Assembly: GCA_018064685.1 (NCBI GenBank) | Contig: JAGHUS010000150.1 | Span: forward strand, 1-45,596 | Reading direction: 5' to 3' | From: Bacteroidales bacterium | Lineage (GTDB): Bacteria > Bacteroidota > Bacteroidia > Bacteroidales > Bacteroidaceae | DNA length: 45,596 nt | Part shown: piece after piece, positions 8,773 through 16,912 of the stretch | Layout of the letters: every line of letters begins with the position of its first letter | Numbering within the stretch: the stretch's first letter is position 1 | The notes under the pieces: model-generated | The model's input: the letters and a program-made list of their open reading frames with translations, nothing else | The model's database searches: none | Told to the model about the DNA's origin: nothing | Made by a program: the position numbers and the translations under genes

Positions 8773-10346
8773 GAAAAACACTTTCACTAATACTAGTAAG
8801 CCTCTGCATGTCAGAGGCTTACTCGCAAAACCCAATTGTATCGCATATCTTCACTGCCGACCCAGCTCCCGTCGTGCACGAAGGCATTGACAGCCTGTAC
8901 GTCTACTGTGACCAGGACGAGAACGTGCCGGGTGTCAACGACTTCTACTATATGGAGCACTATCGTGTGTTCTCGACTGCCGACATGGTGAACTGGACCG
9001 ACCACGGCGATGCTGTGATGCCCCGTACCGCCTTCAAGTGGATGAAGCAGGGCACCTGCTGGGCTTCGCAGTGCGTGAAGCGAGGCGGATATTACTATTG
9101 GTATATGTGTGGCAATCCCGCTTCAGGCTATAACTACGGCTATAACGTCATCGGCGTGGGACGCTCCACCAAGCCTAGCGGACCGTTTACCGACCCCATA
9201 GGCAAGCCCGTAGTGCATGCATTCGGCTACATCGACCCCACCGTGCTGATTGACGATGACAACCAGGCATATATGTACTTCGGCAATCCTCAGCTCAGCT
9301 ACGTGAAGCTGAACACCAATATGACAAGCTACAAGACCACGGGAGCAGGCAGCAAGAATGGCATCTACGAGATACCACTGACCGAGGAGACCGTGGGCGG
9401 ATACAAGGGTAGCGATGACATGATAGTGGGAAAGGACAAATACGAGGAAGGACCCTGGCTGGACAAGCGTGGCGATAACTACTATATGATATATGCCGCT
9501 GGCGGTGTGCCCGAGCACATCAGCTACAGCATGTCGAAGTCGCCCACCGGTCCATGGGAATACAAGGGCCAGGTGATGCGCACTGGCGACACCGGTTCGT
9601 TTACCAACCATAGCGGTATAGCCCAGTTCCGCGGTCACGAATACTTCTTCTACCACACCGGATGGGCATCGGTAGGAAACGTGAACGGAGGCGGCTTCAA
9701 CCGCAGCATGGCTGTCGAGGAGTTCAAGTTCAACGAGGACGGAACCATTCCCGAGATAAAACCCACACGAACCGGTGTGAAGGCCATCGCCACCCTCAAC
9801 CCCTTCCTGCAGCAGCAGGCCGAGACGATGAACAAGGGTGTGAACATCAAGGTGGTAGGCAATGAGAAGAAGGGTGTGTATGTGACGGGGACGACCAGCA
9901 AGTCGAACATCACAGTGGCTAATGTGGACTTCGGAACAGAAGCTCCCGCAAGTGTCACCATACGCTATGCTACCACTCTCGACAAGGGCTATATCTACAT
10001 CCGCCAGAACAGTACCACGGGTACCATCATAGCCAAGATACCTCTACAAAGTACTGGCAGTGAGAAGACATGGGAGGAAGTGACCATTCCCATCACAGCA
10101 AGAGTAACTGGCCTGAAGAAGAACATCGTGTTCACATTCAGCGGTACGGCAGATGCCACAACCGGCAACATGGTGAACATTGACTGGTGGAAGTTCAACA
10201 CCGAGGAAGAGACTGCCATCAGCAACATCAGAACAGAAAGACCACAAGACAACACCACATACGATCTGTCGGGCAGAAAGACCGAAGCAAACAAACTGCA
10301 GAAGGGTATCTACATTAAAAACGGCAGAAAGGTGTTGATAAGATGA
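8769..10346 (+). CDS. Secreted GH43 with CBM6, likely arabinoxylan arabinofuranohydrolase
   Basis: A 525-residue exported enzyme. A signal peptide covers residues 1-19. The GH43 domain spans about 24-335 with Asp31 ('TADPAP'), Asp156 ('YIDPT') and Glu227 ('EEGPW') in catalytic positions. A CBM6-like beta-sandwich follows at about 345-475, containing aromatic 'NIDWWKF'. The protein ends in 'YDLSGRK...GIYIKNGRK', a type IX secretion sorting tail, so it should sit on the cell surface. GH43-CBM6 proteins of this layout usually remove arabinose side chains from arabinoxylan. The start codon lies within the previous gene's stop (ATGA). Confidence 0.87.
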   Translation: MRKTLSLILVSLCMSEAYSQNPIVSHIFTADPAPVVHEGIDSLYVYCDQDENVPGVNDFYYMEHYRVFSTADMVNWTDHGDAVMPRTAFKWMKQGTCWASQCVKRGGYYYWYMCGNPASGYNYGYNVIGVGRSTKPSGPFTDPIGKPVVHAFGYIDPTVLIDDDNQAYMYFGNPQLSYVKLNTNMTSYKTTGAGSKNGIYEIPLTEETVGGYKGSDDMIVGKDKYEEGPWLDKRGDNYYMIYAAGGVPEHISYSMSKSPTGPWEYKGQVMRTGDTGSFTNHSGIAQFRGHEYFFYHTGWASVGNVNGGGFNRSMAVEEFKFNEDGTIPEIKPTRTGVKAIATLNPFLQQQAETMNKGVNIKVVGNEKKGVYVTGTTSKSNITVANVDFGTEAPASVTIRYATTLDKGYIYIRQNSTTGTIIAKIPLQSTGSEKTWEEVTIPITARVTGLKKNIVFTFSGTADATTGNMVNIDWWKFNTEEETAISNIRTERPQDNTTYDLSGRKTEANKLQKGIYIKNGRKVLIR

Positions 10347-10379
10347 AGCCACTAAGGGTAGTAAAAGGGAGTAAACCGT

Positions 10380-13300
10380 ATGAAAAATCTGATTGCAACG
10401 CTAGTATTGCTATGCATGCCTTTGTGGCTATACGCACAGGAATGGAACGAAGCCAAATACAAAAAGATTGAAAACAGTATCAAGGCTCCGACCTTCTCCG
10501 ACCACACCTATTATATAAATAAATATGGTGCAAGCACGAAGGCATCGGCTCGCGTCAATCAGAAAGCCATCAACAAGGCTATCGCCACTTGCTCAGAGCA
10601 GGGAGGTGGTAAGGTTGTCATCCCGAAGGGTGAATGGAAGAGTGGTGCCATACGGCTGCTCTCCAACGTCAACCTCGTCATTGACGAAGGGGCTACGCTC
10701 TGCTTTGCCTACGAGCCGGACCTCTATCCCATGGTAAAGACCCGATGGGAGGGACTCGACATCATGAACTACTCGCCCTGCATCTATGCATTCCAAGCCC
10801 AGAACATAGCCGTGACGGGACGAGGCACCATCAATGGTGGAGGCAAAAACGAGACATGGTGGCAATGGTGCGGAGCTGCGAAATATGGTTTTGAGAAAGA
10901 TAAGACACCACAGGCGCAGAACATGCCCTATGCTGGCGACACGCTGAAGTTCGATGCCCGCGACAAAGACGGACAACGACTGACCAACCGCAACATGCTG
11001 CTGTGGATGGCCGACCATAACATCCCCACCGAGGAGCGTATCTTCGGAAAAGGCTGCGGCATGCGACCTCAGCTTGTCAACTTCTACGAGTGCGAAGGAA
11101 TACTGGTGGAGGATGTCACTCTGCTGAACAGTCCCTTCTGGACCTTCACCCCTACCCTATCGAAGAATATCACAGTGCGCCGATGCAAGTTCATCAACAA
11201 TGGTCCGAACGGCGACGGCTGCAACCCCGAGTCGTGCGAGAACGTCCTCATCGAGGACTGCCTATTCCATACAGGCGACGACTGCATCGCTATCAAGTCA
11301 GGACGTAATGGCGACGGACGACGACGTCCGGTCCCCAGCCGAAACATCATCGTCCGCGGGTGTACCATGGAAGAAGGCCATGGTGGTGTAGTACTTGGCT
11401 CAGAGATATCAGGAGGCGTACAGGATGTCTTTGCCGAGAACTGCACGATGGACTCTCCCAACCTGGACCGCGTACTGCGCATCAAGACCAACACGTGCCG
11501 TGGAGGAGTAACCGACGGTGTGTATATGCGAAATATACAAATAGGTCAGTGTCGCGAGGCGGTGCTACGCATCAACCTGCTCTACGAGCCTAAAGAACAG
11601 GCAGAAAGAGGCTTCATCCCGATGGTGAAGAACGTGTATATGGAGAACGTGACGTGCAAGAAGTCGCGCTATGGCATAATGCTTGACGGACTGAAAGAAA
11701 GGCAAAACATCCAGAACATCCACCTCAAGAACTGCGACTTCAGCGGCATCACCGACAAGACACTCAACCTGAACCCGGGATACAGCAACGTAGAGTTGGA
11801 GAATGTGAAGTTGAATGGTCAGCTCTTAAACCAAAACCTGAGTCAATCTGCCTACACCAACATTCTAAATGCATACGCCATAGACTTGCAATCGGAGAAG
11901 AGCAACAGTCTGAAGATGTCGGAACGAATGGTGCTGAGCGAGATACAGCGCACGCAGTTTCCGTTCTATCTTGACTTTACCGACATAAAGAAAAGACCCG
12001 AGGGCAAATGGTCGTACGTGATGGGAATAGAGCTTGAAGCCATGCTCGATGCCTATCTGGCCTACGGCAACAAGGCTATCATTGACTTCATCAGTCTTTA
12101 TGCGCCCAAGATGATAAAGCAAGACGGAAGCATCACCGGCTACAAGCAGAGCGACTATAATCTGGACAACGTGCGTACAGGACGCTTCATCCACCGTATG
12201 AACCAGCTCTTCCCATCGGAAGAAACAAAGCACACCAAGGCCGCAGTAAATACACTTTTCGAGCAACTGGAGAAGCAACCTCGCACCAAAGAGGGTGTGT
12301 GGTGGCACAAGGAGATATACCACGACCAGGTATGGCTGGACGGCATCTACATGGGACTGCCCTTCTACACCATGGTGGCAAGGGACACGAAGGGAGAGAA
12401 TAATGCGAACTCCACACTGAAGTCAAAAGACGACAAAGCGACGAAAGAGACAAAGACCGCGAAGTACTACTACGACGATGCGGTAGCGCAGATAAGCAAG
12501 ACGTTCAAGCGAACGTATGACAAGAAAACGGGACTATGGAAGCATGCATGGGACGAGAAGCATGCTATGTTCTGGGCTGACAAGAAGACGGGACAGAGCC
12601 AGCACACATGGGCGCGTGCCATGGGGTGGTTTACGATGGCTATGATAGAGGTGTTGGACGTACTGCCCGAAGATTATGCCAAGCGCAAGGATGTCATCAA
12701 GATGTTCCAGCAGACAATGCAGGCCGTGGTGCGATACCAGGACGAAAAGAGCCATCTGTGGTATGACGTACTCGACGTGAAAGACCCACGCAACTACTTG
12801 GAAGCCACGGCTTCTAGCATGTTTACATACTGTCTGCTGAAAGGTGCGCGATTGGGTTATCTCGATGATAGTTATCAGAAGAAAGGCATCGAGGCATACG
12901 AGGCCATACAGAAGGAGTTTGTACGAAGGGAGAAGGATGGCACCTTATCGCTCACACGTTGCTGTTCGGTAAGCGGACTGGGACCAGAGAAATCGCCCAA
13001 CCGTGACGGCAGCTTCGACTACTACATGTCCGAACCCATCCGCGACAACGATGCAAAGGGGATCGGCCCCTTCATCTGGGCCAGCCTGGAATACGAGGCA
13101 ATCACATCGGGTAACGTGGCAAGCAAATCTTCCGACAAAGCAAATGCAACTTCCAACAAAGCAAAAGCAACTTCCAACAAAGCAAAAGCAACTTCCAACA
13201 GAGCAAAAGCATCCGACAATACTACGCTAAGTCATTCTTTCAGTCCTGTTGAAAACCATCAGTCTCTTTACGATTTCGTCGTACCTCGCGATGGTGACTT

Positions 13301-14471
13301 CCGCCAGGCCATCGAGGCTGCCAACAACCGCAAAGACCTGTCGCAGCGTTTTCGCATCTTCGTGCAGAAGGGTGAGCACATCGTACCCACAAAGGGCACA
13401 ACGATGGGTGGTGACAGCGTGACATACCCCGATCCACGCACCTATCTCACTGCACCCAACACCAGCATCATAGGCGAAGACCGCGACCTCACCGTCGTAG
13501 TCAACATCACACCGCCCGTAACATGGCACAACGGCTTTAATGCTGCATGTCCGCTAGAGGGCATTGGAAATGGCGACGTGCTCATCATGGAGAAGACGTG
13601 CCAGAACACCTACTTACAGGACATCACGCTTAAGAACAGCATGCCGGACAAGTCGGGTCGTAACATTGCCCTTCACGATCGTGGCGACCTGACCATTTAC
13701 AACAACATCTGCCTATGGGGTTACCAGGACTCCTACGTCAGTAATAATGCCAACGGCAGATATTATTTCAACGGAGGTGTGCTGCGTGGACGCACAGACT
13801 ATATCTGCGGCAAGGGAGACGTCTATTTCGACCATGTCACATTCCAGCAATGCGACAAGGCTGGCTACATAGCCGCACCTTCCATCCCTCGCAAATACGG
13901 CTATGTCATGCAACATTGCTACATCAAGCAAGAGACGCCCGACGTTACCTATTATCTGGGACGTCCATGGGGAAACTCCACTCCCACTGCCATCTGGCTG
14001 AACACGAAGGTGGACAACTCGCCCATCACCAAGGATAAGAAAGGATATAATGCATGGGCTGACATGGGAAGCAAGGGATGGCCGGCACGATTTGCCGAAT
14101 ATAACACGCAACTGACAACAGGCGAAGAACTCGACCTCACAGGTCGACGTTCGTCGTGGACAGACAAGGATGGCAACGTGCATCCCAACAACCCCATCGT
14201 GACAGCCGAAGAGGCTGCCACCTATACACTGCAGAACATCATGGGCGACTGGGATCCTACCGTTCACACACAACTGTTGCCACAGACAAGAGTCGTACGT
14301 AATGGAAACACCCTACGATGGGATGTGCAGCCCAAAGCCTTACTCTATGCCATCTGCAAGAACGGACAAATAGTTGGCTTCACAACCAACAACAGCTACC
14401 AGATAGAAGGCGGCACGAAAACAGACAAATGGACTGTTCGCACGGCAAACCAAATGGGTGGACTGAATTGA
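10380..14471 (+). CDS. Trifunctional pectinase: GH28 - GH105 - CE8 fusion
   Basis: A 1363-residue exported protein with a signal peptide at 1-20 and three enzyme modules. GH28 polygalacturonase (about 30-480) shows 'NGDGCNP' near 278, 'GDDCIAIKSG' near 300, 'GHGG' near 333 and 'RIKT' near 366. GH105 unsaturated glycuronyl hydrolase (about 505-912) shows 'VWLDGIYMGLPF' near 650 and 'RAMGWF' near 746. CE8 pectin methylesterase (about 950-1300) shows 'GYQDSY' near 1116, 'GRTDYICG' near 1138 and 'LGRPWG' near 1192. A 'ATSNKAK' heptapeptide linker (about 916-950) joins the last two. No type IX tail is seen. The three activities act on the same polymer: demethylation, hydrolysis and removal of unsaturated ends. 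Confidence 0.9.
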   Translation: MKNLIATLVLLCMPLWLYAQEWNEAKYKKIENSIKAPTFSDHTYYINKYGASTKASARVNQKAINKAIATCSEQGGGKVVIPKGEWKSGAIRLLSNVNLVIDEGATLCFAYEPDLYPMVKTRWEGLDIMNYSPCIYAFQAQNIAVTGRGTINGGGKNETWWQWCGAAKYGFEKDKTPQAQNMPYAGDTLKFDARDKDGQRLTNRNMLLWMADHNIPTEERIFGKGCGMRPQLVNFYECEGILVEDVTLLNSPFWTFTPTLSKNITVRRCKFINNGPNGDGCNPESCENVLIEDCLFHTGDDCIAIKSGRNGDGRRRPVPSRNIIVRGCTMEEGHGGVVLGSEISGGVQDVFAENCTMDSPNLDRVLRIKTNTCRGGVTDGVYMRNIQIGQCREAVLRINLLYEPKEQAERGFIPMVKNVYMENVTCKKSRYGIMLDGLKERQNIQNIHLKNCDFSGITDKTLNLNPGYSNVELENVKLNGQLLNQNLSQSAYTNILNAYAIDLQSEKSNSLKMSERMVLSEIQRTQFPFYLDFTDIKKRPEGKWSYVMGIELEAMLDAYLAYGNKAIIDFISLYAPKMIKQDGSITGYKQSDYNLDNVRTGRFIHRMNQLFPSEETKHTKAAVNTLFEQLEKQPRTKEGVWWHKEIYHDQVWLDGIYMGLPFYTMVARDTKGENNANSTLKSKDDKATKETKTAKYYYDDAVAQISKTFKRTYDKKTGLWKHAWDEKHAMFWADKKTGQSQHTWARAMGWFTMAMIEVLDVLPEDYAKRKDVIKMFQQTMQAVVRYQDEKSHLWYDVLDVKDPRNYLEATASSMFTYCLLKGARLGYLDDSYQKKGIEAYEAIQKEFVRREKDGTLSLTRCCSVSGLGPEKSPNRDGSFDYYMSEPIRDNDAKGIGPFIWASLEYEAITSGNVASKSSDKANATSNKAKATSNKAKATSNRAKASDNTTLSHSFSPVENHQSLYDFVVPRDGDFRQAIEAANNRKDLSQRFRIFVQKGEHIVPTKGTTMGGDSVTYPDPRTYLTAPNTSIIGEDRDLTVVVNITPPVTWHNGFNAACPLEGIGNGDVLIMEKTCQNTYLQDITLKNSMPDKSGRNIALHDRGDLTIYNNICLWGYQDSYVSNNANGRYYFNGGVLRGRTDYICGKGDVYFDHVTFQQCDKAGYIAAPSIPRKYGYVMQHCYIKQETPDVTYYLGRPWGNSTPTAIWLNTKVDNSPITKDKKGYNAWADMGSKGWPARFAEYNTQLTTGEELDLTGRRSSWTDKDGNVHPNNPIVTAEEAATYTLQNIMGDWDPTVHTQLLPQTRVVRNGNTLRWDVQPKALLYAICKNGQIVGFTTNNSYQIEGGTKTDKWTVRTANQMGGLN
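13127..13210 (+). repeat. 21-bp tandem repeats coding an inter-domain linker
   Basis: Three near-identical 21-bp units at 13148, 13169 and 13190, plus a diverged fourth copy at 13127, encode the repeated heptapeptide ATSNKAK between the GH105 and CE8 modules. The last unit differs by one base. The repeat keeps frame because 21 is a multiple of three, so copy-number change would only change linker length. Confidence 0.9.
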
Positions 14472-14563
14472 ACGTAAAGGCAATGGCTATTTGACATAAA
14501 TTGATAATAAAAATAAAAGAGAAAAGAAATTTAAATATTAAAACAACAAATTTTATTTGACGA

Positions 14564-16093
14564 ATGGAAATCTTAGGACTAGATTGGCACGCGTGGCTGA
14601 CGATCACACTCACGATAGGCATGTTCATCACACTGATGAAGACCAAACTGCCGGCAGACGTAGTATTTCTGAGTGTTATTGCCTTGCTGGCAGTAACCAA
14701 TTGCATTCCCACCGAAGACGCCCTCAGCGGCTTCAGTTCATCAACGGTTATGGTTGTCGGTGTGCTGTTTGTCGTTGTGGCAGGACTTGACGCAACCGGA
14801 GTATTGCAATGGATAGTAAAACATCTGCTGGGCACCCCGAAAACCTACGGCAGAGCGATCGTCAGACTGATGTTCCCCGTTGCCGTTCTGAGTTCATTCC
14901 TCAGCAATACAACTGTAGTAGCCCTCTTTATTAAAGTAGTAAAGATGTGGGCATTGAAGCTGAAGATTTCTCCCTCAAAACTGCTCATTCCACTCAGCTA
15001 TGCCGCAGGAATGGGTGGTGTATGTACGCTCATTGGTACACCTCCCAACCTAGTGATTTCGGGTTTCTATGCCGATGCTACGGGCGAGCAATTGGGCATG
15101 TTCTCAACGACTTTGGTCGGTTTGGCATGCCTCGCTGTAGGCATACTGAGCATCATAGCCATGCAGAAACTGCTTCCAGTGCGAAAGTCACCGGAAGAGG
15201 AACTTACCGGCGAATTGAACAGTGCTGTTCATTATCTGTTCGTCACGAAAGACAGCCATCTGCCCGGTCAGACATTGGGCGACATCGACATCATGAATGC
15301 TACCCAGAAATGCAAACTCATTGGTATTGTACACTTTGACGGAGAAGTGGAGCATATCGACCAGATGTCGCAAGAACAGGTAGAAGACGTTTTTCTGCTC
15401 GGCGGAGACACCCTTCTACTCACTGGCGACCGTGAGGATGTAATGGCTATAGGCAAACGCTACGGTATGAAGCACTCGTCGCTGGAAGAAGAAGAGACAA
15501 AGGGCGGAGCGTATACATTGCTGTCATCGCTCATCATGCTAGCCATGGTGACACTGTCGGCACTCGACATACTGCCACTGCTGCATTGCGCAGTCATCGC
15601 AGCACTGCTGATGCTCATCACCCGATGCTGTAGCCTTAAACAGGCAAAGAAGAGCGTCAACTGGGATGTACTGATGGTGTTTGCATCCTCGGTGGCCCTT
15701 GGTAAAGCCATAGACCATACCGGTCTGGCGCAGATACTCGCCGACAACATGGCCAACATCTGTGGCAGTCATGCCCTTATGGCGTTTATCATACTTTGCT
15801 TTGCAGGCACCTTCCTTACAGAGTTCGTTTCCAACACTGCCTGCGGTGCCATTCTCGCCCCTGTAGCAGTGAAACTGGCAATGGCAATGAATGTCAATCC
15901 GCTTACATTCTGCATAGGACTAATGATAAGTGTATCATCAAGCTTCGCAACACCAATTGGTTCGCCAACACACTTGATGGTTTACATTCCCGGAGGCTAC
16001 CGCTTCACAGACTTTATGCGAGTTGGCCTGCCAATGAATATTATCATACTTGCTACGAACATCATCGTCACGCTACTTCTATTCCCCCTCTAA
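14564..16093 (+). CDS. SLC13/DASS-type anion permease with TrkA-C domain
   Basis: A 509-residue inner-membrane transporter. The membrane halves show the family's paired signatures 'SNTTVVALF' (about 109-117) with 'IGTPPNLVISG' (about 156-166), and 'FVSNTACGAI' (about 419-428) with 'ATPIGSPTHLMVY' (about 463-475). One cytoplasmic TrkA-C (RCK-C)-like domain lies between them at about 210-300, where many relatives carry two. Such carriers move sulfate, phosphate or dicarboxylates with sodium. It ends the glycan gene run and is 92 bp from the pectinase, so it might export or import an organic acid from pectin use. That link is inferred only. Confidence 0.83.
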   Translation: MEILGLDWHAWLTITLTIGMFITLMKTKLPADVVFLSVIALLAVTNCIPTEDALSGFSSSTVMVVGVLFVVVAGLDATGVLQWIVKHLLGTPKTYGRAIVRLMFPVAVLSSFLSNTTVVALFIKVVKMWALKLKISPSKLLIPLSYAAGMGGVCTLIGTPPNLVISGFYADATGEQLGMFSTTLVGLACLAVGILSIIAMQKLLPVRKSPEEELTGELNSAVHYLFVTKDSHLPGQTLGDIDIMNATQKCKLIGIVHFDGEVEHIDQMSQEQVEDVFLLGGDTLLLTGDREDVMAIGKRYGMKHSSLEEEETKGGAYTLLSSLIMLAMVTLSALDILPLLHCAVIAALLMLITRCCSLKQAKKSVNWDVLMVFASSVALGKAIDHTGLAQILADNMANICGSHALMAFIILCFAGTFLTEFVSNTACGAILAPVAVKLAMAMNVNPLTFCIGLMISVSSSFATPIGSPTHLMVYIPGGYRFTDFMRVGLPMNIIILATNIIVTLLLFPL

Positions 16094-16115
16094 CAAAACA
16101 AAGACTATATAATAA

Positions 16116-16158
16116 GAGTGGCACAAAAGATTCTCCCTTTTGTGCCACTCATTTGTTT
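16116..16158. terminator. Strong bidirectional terminator hairpin
   Basis: A perfect 14-bp stem, GAGTGGCACAAAAG at 16116-16129 pairing with 16137-16150, has a 7-base loop and is followed by T-rich 'atttgtttta'. It separates the converging permease and lipoprotein genes and could end transcripts from both sides. Confidence 0.85.
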
Positions 16159-16209
16159 TATGTGATGATTAAATATAAAATTTTATACCAAGTTATTTTT
16201 TAATCATTA

Positions 16210-16788
16210 CTATAGTTCTTCCCAGTCTAAATCAATCTTACTACCGTCGATAGAGATGCCGGCAATGCTTGAACCTTCGTCATTGTCGCCCGCATCAATC
16301 TGCTCGAACATGGTGATATCGCCCTGCGTACTGCGCATTGTGGTAGTGGTGTAACCATCACTCAGGTTATAGAGCGAAACACGCTCGGCATGGTCGTCCT
16401 CCATGAGCATAATGAGAGCAGGATTGACACCGCCACCAATATTCATGACTGCCACACCACGACAACGACCTACTGAACCCTTCACCACAATGGTGTCGGA
16501 GGGACAATCAGCAGCATTGAAGATCATAGCAAAATGGTTGTCCTTCTGGTTCTTAAACACACATTTCACTACTCCCTCGTCCGTGACAACCACATCAAAG
16601 AACTTGTCGTACGAAGCCGTTTGCATTGTCTCGGCTACCATGAAATCCAGCGAACCGGGTCGCAATGTAGCCACAGAATCAGGTGCGGGCAATGAGTCTA
16701 AATCTACATGCTCACCCTTTGAATCCTTGCCGTTCACACAACTCATCATCACAGCGGCAGCAAATGCCATATAAAATATTTTCTTCAT
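16210..16788 (-). CDS. Hypothetical lipoprotein
   Basis: A 192-residue protein with a lipoprotein signal: a hydrophobic stretch and 'MMSC' placing the lipid-bearing cysteine at residue 17. The mature part is acidic and beta-rich in character ('DLDSLPAPDS', 'GVVKCVF', 'IDLDWEEL'), with no motif I recognise. It is the last of four minus-strand genes for exported proteins and lies 124 bp after the 718-residue protein, separated by a repeat tract. Confidence 0.7.
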   Translation of the reverse strand: MKKIFYMAFAAAVMMSCVNGKDSKGEHVDLDSLPAPDSVATLRPGSLDFMVAETMQTASYDKFFDVVVTDEGVVKCVFKNQKDNHFAMIFNAADCPSDTIVVKGSVGRCRGVAVMNIGGGVNPALIMLMEDDHAERVSLYNLSDGYTTTTMRSTQGDITMFEQIDAGDNDEGSSIAGISIDGSKIDLDWEEL

Positions 16789-16796
16789 TATTATTT

Positions 16797-16912
16797 AGTC
16801 GTTTAGAATTTAGACGTTTAGGAAAATAGGAAATTTGTCGTTTGGGAAAATAGGAGATTGGTCGTTTGGGAAACTAGGAGATTGGTCGTTTAGTCGTTTA
16901 GGGGAGAGATGA
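16797..16912. repeat. Intergenic repeats ('gtcgtttgggaaa' type)
   Basis: About four units of 'gtcgtttgggaaaataggagattg' (roughly 24-27 bp, built on an 8-bp theme) fill the gap between two minus-strand genes. The same motif reappears at 19078-19150, so one repeat type is shared by two gaps of this cluster. Confidence 0.75.
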
